Shown: in pieces, positions 44,634-58,121 of the stretch | Layout: each line of letters starts with the position of its first letter | Numbering within the stretch: position 1 is the stretch's first letter | Assembly (NCBI RefSeq): GCF_002723455.1 | Contig: NZ_PDUS01000001.1 | Location: 6,991-70,990 of the forward strand | Direction of reading: 5' to 3' | DNA from: Pseudoalteromonas sp. 3D05 | Lineage (GTDB): Bacteria; Pseudomonadota; Gammaproteobacteria; Enterobacterales; Alteromonadaceae | DNA: 64,000 bases | Program-made: the position numbers and the translations under genes | Notes under the pieces: model-generated | What the model saw: the letters and a program-made list of their open reading frames with translations, nothing else | The model's database searches: none | Told to the model about the DNA's origin: nothing

Positions 44634-45104
44634 ATGAAATCAGCGGTACTCGCAGCAATAATGTCAACAGCACTATTAGCGGGATGTTCTTCAGTTCCAA
44701 TGGAATCAAAAGAAGTTGCAAACAAGGCAAAAGAGTTTAATGCACCAGCACAAGACAAAGCTGGTATTTACGTTTACCGTAAAGACACGTTTGTTGGCGC
44801 GGCATTAAAAAAAGATGTGTGGGTTGAAAAAGAGTGCATAGGTCAAACAGCTAAAGGTGTTTTCTTTTATAAAGAAGTACCTGGAAACGAAAAACTGAAA
44901 GTCTCTACAGAGTCAGAGTTTTCACCAAATACCTTAACAATAGATGCAAAAAATGGTGAGCTTTACTTCATTGAGCAATATATAAAAATGGGGGCTTTTG
45001 TTGGCGGTGCAGACCTAGCGCTTGCTAACAAGGAAACGGGGAAATCAGAAGTGCTTAGGCTCGGAATGGCAAAAGGTGGTAATTGCGACTCTGAATTAGA
45101 GTAA
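44634..45104 (+). CDS. DUF2846 lipoprotein
   Basis: The 156-residue protein has a lipoprotein signal (LLAGCSS) and a DUF2846 domain: AGIYVYRKDTFVGAALKKDVWV, followed by PNTLTIDAKNGELYFIEQYI. Members are membrane-attached proteins of unknown role. The ATG has an AAGGAA site. A hairpin terminator follows. Confidence 0.8.
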   Translation: MKSAVLAAIMSTALLAGCSSVPMESKEVANKAKEFNAPAQDKAGIYVYRKDTFVGAALKKDVWVEKECIGQTAKGVFFYKEVPGNEKLKVSTESEFSPNTLTIDAKNGELYFIEQYIKMGAFVGGADLALANKETGKSEVLRLGMAKGGNCDSELE

Positions 45105-45131
45105 CTTATTTAAGATTATCTATTTTATTCA

Positions 45132-45163
45132 TTTGTTGACCGTTTTAATGAACGGTCAACAAA
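45132..45163. terminator. Bidirectional terminator
   Basis: TTTGTTGACCGTT and AACGGTCAACAAA form a perfect 13-base stem between two convergent genes. Confidence 0.8.
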
Positions 45164-45173
45164 CATTTTATTT

Positions 45174-46508
45174 CTAAGGCTGTGTATTATCTCGTTCGTG
45201 CAGCGTTAAAAAACCTTGATACAGCTGATAGACATTTACCTTTGCATTAAGTTTTGCGGCAATCAAATACAAGCCAGCAAGTTTGCGGTGAACAAACAGT
45301 GCATCAATGGGCGGTGAATGCCATTGCTGTTTTTGTGTGCTCATTTCAAGGCCTTTATCGCGTATTTGTTTAGCGAGTGGGCTTGCAGCAAAGTCATAGG
45401 CTTCATCAATTAAAAGCGGCTCACACGCCAATTTAAATATGTTAAGTACATTTTGTTTGTAGTGCTGGTCTATTTGACTATCAAAATAGCCTATTTGCTC
45501 TGCGGCGAGTGCTATCTCTTTTTCATCATTCGCGATTGCGCCCGCAAAGAGTTTGAAATAACCGTCACAAATAACCTTTGGTAATGGCCGTGTTGCACCA
45601 AAATCAAGTAGCACAACCGTTTCTGAAGCAGGTTGATATAAATAGTTAGCAAAATTAGGATCTGTTTGAACGGTATTAAATTGCAGCAATTCGTAGAAAA
45701 ACAACTGTATTAAATCACGGGCGAGATTATCTCTTTGTGCTTGATTCAACTCAACGCACACATCAAGGTCAATACCATCTACAAACTCCATAGCAAGTAC
45801 CTGTTTTGTGCTGAGTTCAGGGTAGGTTTGTGGCACTTTAAATTGCGCAAACGGTGCAAGATAGCGCTGGTATACCTTTAAAAAATCAGCTTCACGTTCG
45901 TAATCTGCTTCATCCAACAGCTGCTGCTTAGCTTCGGCTATTAGGGGGTCTATATCTATATGCTTAGGCAGTAGACCACTGAGCTTTAGCAAACTGGCTA
46001 AATTATCAACATCACTTTCAATACTTTTAGCAATGCCTGGGTATTGCACCTTAATCGCCAACGCTTCGCCATTTTCTAAATTTGCTTTGTGTACTTGCCC
46101 TATCGAAGCGGCAGCAAACGGCTTAAGCTCAATATGTGAAAGCTTGTCAAGCCACCCTTCTCCCCATTGTGACTTAAACACACTTACAAGTTGTTTGTGT
46201 GGCATTGCATGGCCGTCAGATCGCAACCTCGCTAGCAATTGGCTCAGCTCGGGAGGCAACAGCTCACCTGAATCCATTGATAATAACTGTCCAAGCTTCA
46301 TCGCCGCGCCACGTAATTGTGCAAGCTGTTCGGCAAGATTCTCTATATTTTTAGAAGACATTATTAACGATTGCCGATTAAGCTTTTCACCCTTCGCCAC
46401 TGATTTTGCACCATCAAGCAACACATTACCGGCGACTTTTGATGCCAGTAAGCCAAATTTACTTAACCTTGCAAATCGCGATGTTGGTACCGATTTTGAC
46501 TGACTCAT
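45174..46508 (-). CDS. ABC1/UbiB-family atypical kinase
   Basis: The 444-residue protein is of the AarF/UbiB/ADCK family. It has the KxGQ motif in AAMKLGQLLSMD, the alanine-rich loop AAASIGQVHKA, the lysine in LAIKVQYPG, and VLLDFGATRPLP in place of the kinase DFG. Family members support ubiquinone or lipid homeostasis as ATPases. This protein is a homologue separate from UbiB, since it lacks the long C-terminal membrane anchor. Confidence 0.85.
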   Translation of the reverse strand: MSQSKSVPTSRFARLSKFGLLASKVAGNVLLDGAKSVAKGEKLNRQSLIMSSKNIENLAEQLAQLRGAAMKLGQLLSMDSGELLPPELSQLLARLRSDGHAMPHKQLVSVFKSQWGEGWLDKLSHIELKPFAAASIGQVHKANLENGEALAIKVQYPGIAKSIESDVDNLASLLKLSGLLPKHIDIDPLIAEAKQQLLDEADYEREADFLKVYQRYLAPFAQFKVPQTYPELSTKQVLAMEFVDGIDLDVCVELNQAQRDNLARDLIQLFFYELLQFNTVQTDPNFANYLYQPASETVVLLDFGATRPLPKVICDGYFKLFAGAIANDEKEIALAAEQIGYFDSQIDQHYKQNVLNIFKLACEPLLIDEAYDFAASPLAKQIRDKGLEMSTQKQQWHSPPIDALFVHRKLAGLYLIAAKLNAKVNVYQLYQGFLTLHERDNTQP

Positions 46509-46608
46509 ACACTATCACGCTTAAAAAACTGTTTATTAATTGGGTATATCTTACGTCAAGGCACACTATTTAGATCCCTTTAAGCCTTCTATAAAAATAC
46601 ACTACTTA

Positions 46609-46872
46609 TATACCCAAGCCACCTCAAGATGCAGAATTCAGCGTTTCACAGGGGCTTAATATCAAGGCGTTACTTTGCAACAATGGCCATCCCTTTTAAG
46701 AAGGAACAACGATGAGAGTAAGTTCCTGTGAAACGCCCAACGGGTTGGTTTAAAAGTGATTTATACTGCGTTATTGATTTTAACAATAGAACCACTATTT
46801 CTTGCAATCAATGCCTTGCCTAAATCGCTTTTAATTCCAACGACGCTCGCATCTTGAGGTGGTTTGGGTATA
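46609..46872. mobile_element. MITE-like element, family 2, copy E
   Basis: The 264-base element has terminal inverted repeats of 24 bases with one mismatch (beginning TATACCCAAGCCACCTCAA). It has no coding capacity. Its right half shares the cttgcaatcaatgccttgcc segment with copy A at the window start. The rest of the 46509-47075 gap shows no gene. Confidence 0.75.
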
Positions 46873-47075
46873 CGCCATAAACTAAAAAGTTAATGTTAAT
46901 AACCAGTTACTAAGGCGTTTTAAATCTTTTTTAAAAGCAGGCTCTATTATTGTTACATTCCTTTACAGACAACTGTCCCTTTTTTAATTTTGACCGAGTA
47001 AGTCGTGGTATTCTCCTTCGCAAAAATCAGCACATGTCGTCATTTGCTGTCTTAATTAAAAAATATGGAGAACGT

Positions 47076-48488
47076 ATGAGTAATACCTTCAAAGTCCCGC
47101 ATACTTTGATTTTACTGCTTGGTATGATGGTTATTGCATTGGGTGCAACGTGGATAGTACCGCAAGGCTTTTTTGATACCACTTTGACTGAAAATGGCCG
47201 TGAAATGGTCATGGCTGGCACCTATCAAACTGTTGCTGAACGTCATTATTTAACCCCTTGGGATTTATTAAAAGCTATCCCGCGTGCTTTTGCCGCCGCA
47301 CAAGACGTGATCTTCTTCGTATTAATTGTGGGTGGCGTATTGGCTATTGCGCGTGCTACTGGCACCGTTGATGCACTTATTGGTCGTTTACTTGAACGCC
47401 ATGGCGAAAAACCACAACGCTTAATATTTATGGTGGTCTTTTGTTTTGCGTTAGCTTCTAGCAGCATTGGTACAGCCGGTGAATACATTCCCTTTGTATT
47501 AATTTTAGTCGCGTTATGTAAAGCAATGAGACTCGATGCAATGACCGCGGTAGGCATGATTGTTGCCGGTTATGGTATTGGCTATGGGGTCTCGGCGTTT
47601 AACCCTTTTACCGTACTCATTGCACAACAAATTGCTGAAGTACCTGTATATTCAGGTCTATGGTTGCGTTTGGCAATCTTTGTGCCGTTTGTACTGATTG
47701 GTTTTCATCATGTATGGCAATACACTAAACGTGTTGCGGCAGATCCAAGCAAATCAATGATGCTTGACGTGCCGTGCCCATTAAATGATAAAGCTACTCC
47801 CCATTACCCTGCACTTGCGATGCGCCATAAACTGATATTAGGTAGTTTCATTATTACCTTGGGTATTGCAGTATGGGGCATTGCTACCAAGGGATGGTAC
47901 TTATACGAATTAGGCGGTGTCTTTATTGCTTGGGGTGCTGTAATTGCGATTCTTGGGCGTTTATCTGCTGATGAAACAGCTAATCGCTTTATTGAAGGCG
48001 TGTCTGATCTTGTAACTACGGCCATTTTAATTGGTGTGGCAAGAGGTATTGCGTTAATCCTCGAAGACGGTCAAATTTTACATAGTTTAGTGCACGGTAT
48101 GTCACTGCCGTTATCGTATGTGAGTGCTGAAATATCAGCCATTGGCATGTTAGTCATTCAAACCTTGCTTAACACCTTTATTCCTTCAGGCTCTGGCCAA
48201 GCATACGTGACTATGCCACTGATGGCGCCGCTGGGCGATCTTGTCGGTGTCCCACGCCAAGTTGCTGTGTTGGCTTATCAATTTGGTGATGGCTTTTCAA
48301 ATATGATCATTCCTACCAATGCGGTATTAATGGGCATATTAGGTATGGCGGGTGTCCCTTATGGGCACTGGTTCCGTTTTTGTTTACCGCTATTACTAAA
48401 ATTAATGACGGCAGCGTCAATTGTATTGGTACTGGCTGTTATGTTTGGGTACGGGCTTGATGTGCAACCCACCGCAATCGCTGGATAA
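47076..48488 (+). CDS. YfcC/DcuC-family transporter
   Basis: The 470-residue inner-membrane protein has about 12 membrane segments and the YfcC motifs GTAGEYIPFVLI, FNPFTVLIAQQIAEVP and FIPSGSGQAYVTMPLMAPLGDLVG in part. Relatives are thought to carry C4-dicarboxylates, basic amino acids or peptides. The start at 47076 has a GGAG site; a longer frame to 46950 is unlikely. It is followed by a strong terminator. Confidence 0.85.
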   Translation: MSNTFKVPHTLILLLGMMVIALGATWIVPQGFFDTTLTENGREMVMAGTYQTVAERHYLTPWDLLKAIPRAFAAAQDVIFFVLIVGGVLAIARATGTVDALIGRLLERHGEKPQRLIFMVVFCFALASSSIGTAGEYIPFVLILVALCKAMRLDAMTAVGMIVAGYGIGYGVSAFNPFTVLIAQQIAEVPVYSGLWLRLAIFVPFVLIGFHHVWQYTKRVAADPSKSMMLDVPCPLNDKATPHYPALAMRHKLILGSFIITLGIAVWGIATKGWYLYELGGVFIAWGAVIAILGRLSADETANRFIEGVSDLVTTAILIGVARGIALILEDGQILHSLVHGMSLPLSYVSAEISAIGMLVIQTLLNTFIPSGSGQAYVTMPLMAPLGDLVGVPRQVAVLAYQFGDGFSNMIIPTNAVLMGILGMAGVPYGHWFRFCLPLLLKLMTAASIVLVLAVMFGYGLDVQPTAIAG

Positions 48489-48503
48489 ACGCAGCCACTT
48501 TTA

Positions 48504-48540
48504 AAAACAAAAAACCACCGTTGCGGTGGTTTTTTGTTTT
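48504..48540. terminator. Strong bidirectional terminator
   Basis: A perfect 17-base stem (AACCACCG/CGGTGGTT core with A and T runs on the outer sides) closes a three-base loop, between convergent genes. Confidence 0.9.
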
Positions 48541-48546
48541 ACTCAT

Positions 48547-48825
48547 TTAAGTACGATAAAGCACTTTAATGACATGCCAACCAAATTTTGTTTTAACTAA
48601 ATGCGGTTCAAGAATTTCACCATTAAACGCTATTTTATCAAATTGAGGCACCATTTGACCGCGTTTGAACTCTCCTAAATCCCCCCCTTTTTTACCTGAC
48701 GGGCACGTAGAATGTTTTTTTGCGAGGACTTGAAACTTAGCGCCTTTTTTAAGTTGCTTGATAATGTCTTCGGCAAGCTCTTTGTGCTTAACCAAAATAT
48801 GAAGTGCATGGGCGGTGCTGGCCAT
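48547..48825 (-). CDS. ppiC: Parvulin-type peptidyl-prolyl isomerase
   Basis: The 92-residue protein is a single parvulin domain without signal peptide: ALHILVKH, the [18 protein letters not shown] loop, [10 protein letters not shown] and [10 protein letters not shown]. It matches the cytoplasmic PpiC (Par10) in length and sequence and speeds proline isomerisation in protein folding. Confidence 0.93.
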   Translation of the reverse strand: MASTAHALHILVKHKELAEDIIKQLKKGAKFQVLAKKHSTCPSGKKGGDLGEFKRGQMVPQFDKIAFNGEILEPHLVKTKFGWHVIKVLYRT

Positions 48826-48868
48826 AATGTATCTCTACTAAACTAAACTGCGCTGATTTTATCATTTA

Positions 48869-49285
48869 TTATAAATAATGTCGTTGCTCCTCACGATTAG
48901 GTAAACGACAGTAGTCAAATTTGCCAAATAAGTGATAACGATTAAACGCCACACGGTCATACCCCCAATCGCGCAATTGTTTGGGTATTAAATTCAAGAT
49001 TAACACTGCGCGCCATGGCCAACCTAATTGACTCAACACACGAATGACGGCGTCACTTTGTGTGTAGCAGTGTTCATTATCAACATACACCATACTTTTC
49101 ACGTTATCGGTCGAGTAACCAAAATAACTAAGCACAGCGTGGCCTTTGTGTGACTGCACACTGCACAGTTTAAAACGCGCTTTTTTGTCGCGTTTAATAA
49201 TAAAATTACACCATGCATCACATAACTTACACTGACCATCAAATAAAATGACGTGTTTATTTTGAATCAGCTTTTGAACATTCAT
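48869..49285 (-). CDS. DCC-family (DUF393) protein
   Basis: The 138-residue protein has the ILFDGQCKLCDAWCNFI signature with the DxxCxxC pair. It is a larger relative of the protein at 7617-7982 and, like it, of unknown substrate. It stands alone between the parvulin and glycosidase genes. Confidence 0.85.
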   Translation of the reverse strand: MNVQKLIQNKHVILFDGQCKLCDAWCNFIIKRDKKARFKLCSVQSHKGHAVLSYFGYSTDNVKSMVYVDNEHCYTQSDAVIRVLSQLGWPWRAVLILNLIPKQLRDWGYDRVAFNRYHLFGKFDYCRLPNREEQRHYL

Positions 49286-49360
49286 CGCTTATACAGTCGC
49301 ACTTTCATAATATTGATTAGTAGTAAACATGCACTAAATTAACATAATAAGCAACGCTTG

Positions 49361-53486
<4,126 letters not shown>

Positions 53487-53517
53487 AGTTTACTTTTCAA
53501 ATTAAACGCAGTATTTT

Positions 53518-53533
53518 ATATTGCATACAATAT
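53518..53533. promoter_or_regulatory. GntR-type operator between divergent genes
   Basis: ATATTGCATACAATAT differs from the perfect palindrome at one position. It lies 31 bases from the POT start codon and 20 bases from the metallopeptidase start codon. Confidence 0.65.
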
Positions 53534-53553
53534 GCAAATAAAACAACCAGAAC

Positions 53554-56031
53554 ATGAAAAATTTATTACTCACATTTGTGGCCACAGCACTTATAGCCTG
53601 CCAACCAACCCCTAACAATCAGTCTATTGATAGCCAAATCAGCGCTCAACATGCTGAACAAACAGCGACAAACTTAAATGTAGATCTTAATGTACAAGGT
53701 TATACCAGCACATTAAAATCAATGGATGTTAAGTTTTTAGGCAAAACCATTCCCTATACATACAGTGATGGCAAAATTGGCAATAGCCGAGGTTATAATT
53801 GGTGGATCAGTAAACATTTCGCATTAAAAAGTGATTTACCAAAAGAAAAAGTGATTTTGTATCTTGAGCTACTAGAAATGGCCTATCCACATTATGTGGC
53901 TCTTTTTGGTATGGCGCCCCCCAATATTGAGCGTCAACGTATTGCTGTTGTGTATGGCAGCTCACGATCCAGAGTGCGAGAAGCGATGCTGGACGATGGC
54001 TTTTTACGTGGTGTTCATAAAACTGCAGGTGGCGAAACCATGTTTTATAATCGCGCTGGGTATAATTTCCCAAGCCACCGCGAACACCATCAACGCTATA
54101 TTGTTATTCACGAAACCATGCATGCATTTCACATGGCACTAAACGGCCACTCAACATGGGCGCCTAATTGGATCACTGAAGGGTTAGCGGATTCTGTTGC
54201 CCATCATGTTTATGACCCGGAGCAAAAACAACTCACTGTTATGGTGTTTGACCGAGCCCCAATGAACTACATTGAAACGGGCCTTAAGCAATACTACAGT
54301 GCAAACAAGCCTACTATTGAACAAATAAATGACGACCCTGCTTTAAAGCGCGGCCTTAACTTTTTTATTGTGCATTACCTTTTAAGTTCACCCGAACGTG
54401 CTCAATACTTTGGCTACTTCGTTGAACAACTTCGCTTGGCCAACCCGCACAGTGAAGCAACACTTTCTACCGCCAACACCTTACTCAAAAAAACCTTTAA
54501 AGATTGGCAAAAGATCGAGCAAGGATTCGCTGATTTTGTACAATCAATGCAGCCTAGCTTTCACATTGTTAATGGTCCGTGGGAGCAAAACGGCAACGCA
54601 TACTGGTTACGAAACACTGATGCAACCAAATTATCACGACTAGACATCAACCCATCAGTGCAAGCTACTCACCCTGTTATGGATTTTCCAGCGCCGGCTA
54701 AAAATAATTTAATCACAGCAAGTAAAAAGAACAACGTTTCTGTTCTGCTTAATTTTGAACCCGCTCAATTAAACAGAGGCGAAATAGGCTTTGCTTTACA
54801 AGGTCAGCGCAGTGAAAAAAACCAACAATTTCGTGCCTCGTTTATTGGCAAGGAGAACCCCCAAGATGATCAGTTACTTAAATTTATTGTTAAAGATGCC
54901 CAGCGCTTAATGATTAGTGCAAACCATATAAAAGGTTTTAAATCACAAAGCATTGCACTTTCACCTGCGATAAAAGCCGCACTTGTACAAAATCATACTT
55001 TAGGGCTTAACCTTAATTTAACTGATACCCAAATAGCCATGGCGTTAAACGCAGAGCTAGATAATAATGTGATCGAACAGCATTTTACTTTGCCACTTAA
55101 TAGCACACAGTTAAATAAATTTAACGCACAAAAAATAAGCCTGTTAAGTAAAAACAACAACCATACTGTGACACCTTACTTATACACTCATCAATCAGCC
55201 AACACCCAACCAACGGCTACTGCGACGCTAACAAACCCGTGGCTATTTAATGGCTATGATTTACTCGAACGTGTATTTAAAACGTGCCAACAACACAGCA
55301 CGAAACTTAAAAACTGTGATGAAGAGTTGAGTCAATTGATGGCTAAAATACCCAAAGCTAATTTACATTCCGAAGTGCAAAATACTCTGATCAAGGTTGC
55401 TCACAGTTATCAAAACACGCTCAGTCACAATGGGCTTAATACGCTATCAGGCGTACGTAGTGCAATTGAATACCACCATGCAAAACCCTATCTAAACGTG
55501 AAAAACCCCAGTGAATTTGATGTAAAACTCTCTGCAAAAGTTGAACTGAAATCACGCTCTGGTCGTGTCATTGACATTGCTATGTTGGAGCAAACTCTGA
55601 CTCCCGGCGTTCACACCATTGCGCTGCCACATGATGAAAACGCACACACAATAATCATCAACCAAACGCTGTATTGGCAATCGCTTGTGGCAAATACAAC
55701 ATTACAAAACACGGTGAAGCCATTTAACGGGGTTGAGTTGAATGTCTCTCATCAAAAGAACAATGACGGAAATTGGCTATTTAAAACGGGACTAACAGGG
55801 CCTTATTCAGGGAAAACTGTGGGAAAAATCACGTTACATGCCACTGCGTTTAATCAACTCAGTGCAAACAGCACACAACAACATGAGGTGGTCATTGCAC
55901 CTTATGAGCAGAAAAACTATCAGTTTGAAGTGCCAACAACAACTCAACCACAACTTATCACCATAACGGCGCTTTTGGATGTCGATGGTGAAGCAATTCG
56001 TTTAATAGAAACGGTTAATTTAACTAAATAA
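53554..56031 (+). CDS. Large lipoprotein metallopeptidase (gluzincin-like)
   Basis: The 825-residue protein has a lipobox-like signal (TALIACQPT) and a zincin domain with HETMH (186-190) and the third ligand Glu209 in PNWITEGLADSVAHH. This is the HExxH...E layout of gluzincins. The C-terminal two thirds (about 340-825) are beta-rich with no recognised domain. Surface or periplasmic peptide digestion is likely. Its sharing of an operator with a POT transporter and the hydroxyproline genes suggests action on collagen-like or hydroxyproline-rich peptides, which is inference. A terminator follows at 56042. Confidence 0.75.
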   Translation: MKNLLLTFVATALIACQPTPNNQSIDSQISAQHAEQTATNLNVDLNVQGYTSTLKSMDVKFLGKTIPYTYSDGKIGNSRGYNWWISKHFALKSDLPKEKVILYLELLEMAYPHYVALFGMAPPNIERQRIAVVYGSSRSRVREAMLDDGFLRGVHKTAGGETMFYNRAGYNFPSHREHHQRYIVIHETMHAFHMALNGHSTWAPNWITEGLADSVAHHVYDPEQKQLTVMVFDRAPMNYIETGLKQYYSANKPTIEQINDDPALKRGLNFFIVHYLLSSPERAQYFGYFVEQLRLANPHSEATLSTANTLLKKTFKDWQKIEQGFADFVQSMQPSFHIVNGPWEQNGNAYWLRNTDATKLSRLDINPSVQATHPVMDFPAPAKNNLITASKKNNVSVLLNFEPAQLNRGEIGFALQGQRSEKNQQFRASFIGKENPQDDQLLKFIVKDAQRLMISANHIKGFKSQSIALSPAIKAALVQNHTLGLNLNLTDTQIAMALNAELDNNVIEQHFTLPLNSTQLNKFNAQKISLLSKNNNHTVTPYLYTHQSANTQPTATATLTNPWLFNGYDLLERVFKTCQQHSTKLKNCDEELSQLMAKIPKANLHSEVQNTLIKVAHSYQNTLSHNGLNTLSGVRSAIEYHHAKPYLNVKNPSEFDVKLSAKVELKSRSGRVIDIAMLEQTLTPGVHTIALPHDENAHTIIINQTLYWQSLVANTTLQNTVKPFNGVELNVSHQKNNDGNWLFKTGLTGPYSGKTVGKITLHATAFNQLSANSTQQHEVVIAPYEQKNYQFEVPTTTQPQLITITALLDVDGEAIRLIETVNLTK

Positions 56032-56041
56032 CTCACTTTCA

Positions 56042-56075
56042 AACGCTCTTTACTGTAAAAATAGCAAAGAGCGTT
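56042..56075 (+). terminator. Rho-independent terminator
   Basis: AACGCTCTTT and AAAGAGCGTT pair around a 14-base loop just after the metallopeptidase gene. Confidence 0.65.
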
Positions 56076-56228
56076 CATTTAAAAAGTGCACCTGTATAAT
56101 TTTTCTACTGTGTAGGTAATCCCCACCTCACCTATGTGCATAACGCTGCACAACTACCCAAAAGTAATAACAAAATTACTGTTAAATCCACTTTTTGATT
56201 TATTGATTTTGACACCCGTTGCGGATAT

Positions 56229-56247
56229 GATAATGGCTATCATTTAC
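56229..56247. promoter_or_regulatory. Fur box
   Basis: GATAATGGCTATCATTTAC matches 14 of 19 positions of the Fur consensus, 22 bases upstream of the first start codon of the ferric uptake operon. It indicates iron repression. Confidence 0.75.
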
Positions 56248-56268
56248 AATTACATTTGGATCTCTTTC

Positions 56269-57081
56269 ATGAATGCATTATTTAAATCAGCAACTACCTT
56301 GGGTGTTAGCCTTCTTTTAGTGTCGACCTTTGTTACACAGCCCGCTTTTGCCAATGGTCCAATCGGTGAACATGTAAATCACCTGCAAGCAAATATTAAA
56401 GATTACTCAGAAGAAGTTGAGTGGATGATTGCTAAAGTAGACACATTAGTAAGCAACTATGAAACTAAAGGTGCAAAAGCAGTAAACAGCGATGATTTAA
56501 TTGAATATTGGGAATCAGTTAAATTTCACAGTGCAATTGAAACCAATTATGTACCTGTATATGCATCAATTTGGCAAAGCCTGTATGGCATCAAAATGGC
56601 AATTGATAACAACAAGCCTGCAAGCGAAGTGCGCACTCAACAAAGCGCATTAAATGCAGCTTTATGGCAAGGACTTGGTGCTGTTAAATTGGCGGCAAAG
56701 TTTCAACAAAAAGGCTTATTAGATGCCGTAAAAACTACCGCAACAGAAAACATGACACAAAGCGCTACAATTGATGAAATCAAACACAAACTTGACCGTG
56801 TTGTTGCAAAATATGCGGAGCGTTTAAGCGATGAAGCGACTGCCATTGTACACGACACCTACTTACACCTTTTTGAAGGTGTTGAAGGCACATTGATTGA
56901 ACAAGATGCAAACCTTGTTGAAGTGCTTGAAAAAGACTTTAACGTTACATTACCAAAAGCTATTTCAGATAATAAAACAGTGGACCAAGTACGTGACGTT
57001 ATTACCGATATGCAAACTAAGCTTGACCGCGCTAAAGCGCTAATAGAAAAAGCTGAAAAAACACGCAAGGATGTTTTTTAG
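56269..57081 (+). CDS. Exported helical protein of the ferric uptake operon
   Basis: The 270-residue protein has a signal peptide (about 1-31, ending QPAFANG) and is otherwise helical, with charged C-terminal coils. I do not recognise a named family; an imelysin-like role is conceivable but no GxHxxE motif is visible. The ATG at 56269 follows the Fur box. Its stop overlaps the GTG start of the binding-protein gene by one base (TAGTG), so it belongs to the iron operon. Confidence 0.7.
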   Translation: MNALFKSATTLGVSLLLVSTFVTQPAFANGPIGEHVNHLQANIKDYSEEVEWMIAKVDTLVSNYETKGAKAVNSDDLIEYWESVKFHSAIETNYVPVYASIWQSLYGIKMAIDNNKPASEVRTQQSALNAALWQGLGAVKLAAKFQQKGLLDAVKTTATENMTQSATIDEIKHKLDRVVAKYAERLSDEATAIVHDTYLHLFEGVEGTLIEQDANLVEVLEKDFNVTLPKAISDNKTVDQVRDVITDMQTKLDRAKALIEKAEKTRKDVF

Positions 57082-58121
57082 TGAAGCGCAGAACCTTTAT
57101 ACAAGGCCTTGCTGCGATGGGGGCAATGGGTGCACTCCCCTTGCCACTGTCTCAAGCTTTTGCCACCACTGTTGCAAACCCGGTTTCAGTCGAGGATTTA
57201 CCCAAGCTTAGAGGAGCACTTACACTTTATTTAGGCCGCGGTGAAGGCGGATTATATGAAGATGTGCTCAAAGCAATCGAAAAAAGAAACCCTGATCTCA
57301 AACTCGCAATACGTCGCGGCCCAACTGCCGCGTTAGCAAATACCATTGTTGCCGAAGCAAAAGCAGGCATTAGGCGTGCCGATTTATTTTGGGCTGTTGA
57401 CTCAGGTGCAATTGGTTTAGTCTCAGACGCAGGCCTCGCACAGCCTATGCCCAGCGATTTGGCAGCGCAATTACAACCGCAATTTCGCTACAAAGATTGG
57501 GCACCCGTAACGGGAAGAGTGCGTACTCTGCCTTTTAACACCGAAAGGCTAACGAAAGAACAAATTCCTACAAGTATTATGGATATTGCAGACAGCGATT
57601 TAAGCATAGGCTGGGCACCCGCTTATTCTTCATTTCAGTCATTCGTTACTGCAATGCGCTTACTTGAAGGGGATGATAAAACCGTTAAGTGGCTTAAAAA
57701 AACCAAACAGCGCGCCAAAACCTATGCGGGTGAGCTAGGTGTTGTCATGGCTGTTGAGCGTGGTGAAGTGGATATTGGCTTTGCCAATCATTATTACACC
57801 TTACGATTAAAATCAGGGAAGCCTGATGCTAAGCTTGATTTAGCCTTTACTGAGCAAGATGCAGGCTGTTTAGTTAATGCTTCAGGTATTTTGGCTTTAA
57901 ACCAAGATCCACTGGCAACCAACTTTATGCGTTACTTATTAAGTACTCAAGTACAAAGCTACTTAGCTCAAGAGGCCTATGAAATACCTTTGGTTAACGG
58001 TGTAGCGCAACCAGAAGGACTGCCTTCTTTAGCGACTATTTCACCACCAAAAATTGATTTAACTCAGCTAGCTGATTTACGACCCACCATAGATTTGATG
58101 CGAAATAGCGGCGTACTTTAA
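57081..58121 (+). CDS. Ferric iron ABC transporter, substrate-binding protein
   Basis: The 346-residue protein is of the FbpA/AfuA class of bacterial extracellular binding proteins (LYLGRGEGGLYEDVLKAIE, GYxYxSSF-like APAYSSFQSFV, FANHYYTLRL). A twin-arginine signal (KRRTFIQG) suggests Tat export. Tyrosines of NHYY could bind Fe3+. The start is GTG overlapping the previous stop, and the end overlaps the permease ATG by one base (TAATG). Confidence 0.88.
   Translation: MKRRTFIQGLAAMGAMGALPLPLSQAFATTVANPVSVEDLPKLRGALTLYLGRGEGGLYEDVLKAIEKRNPDLKLAIRRGPTAALANTIVAEAKAGIRRADLFWAVDSGAIGLVSDAGLAQPMPSDLAAQLQPQFRYKDWAPVTGRVRTLPFNTERLTKEQIPTSIMDIADSDLSIGWAPAYSSFQSFVTAMRLLEGDDKTVKWLKKTKQRAKTYAGELGVVMAVERGEVDIGFANHYYTLRLKSGKPDAKLDLAFTEQDAGCLVNASGILALNQDPLATNFMRYLLSTQVQSYLAQEAYEIPLVNGVAQPEGLPSLATISPPKIDLTQLADLRPTIDLMRNSGVL

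Noticed and set aside
46609-46872. The 24-base inverted repeats as phage attachment sites or a tRNA-like structure.
   Set aside because: The repeats are inverted rather than direct, no integrase or tRNA lies near, and the internal part recurs at the window start.
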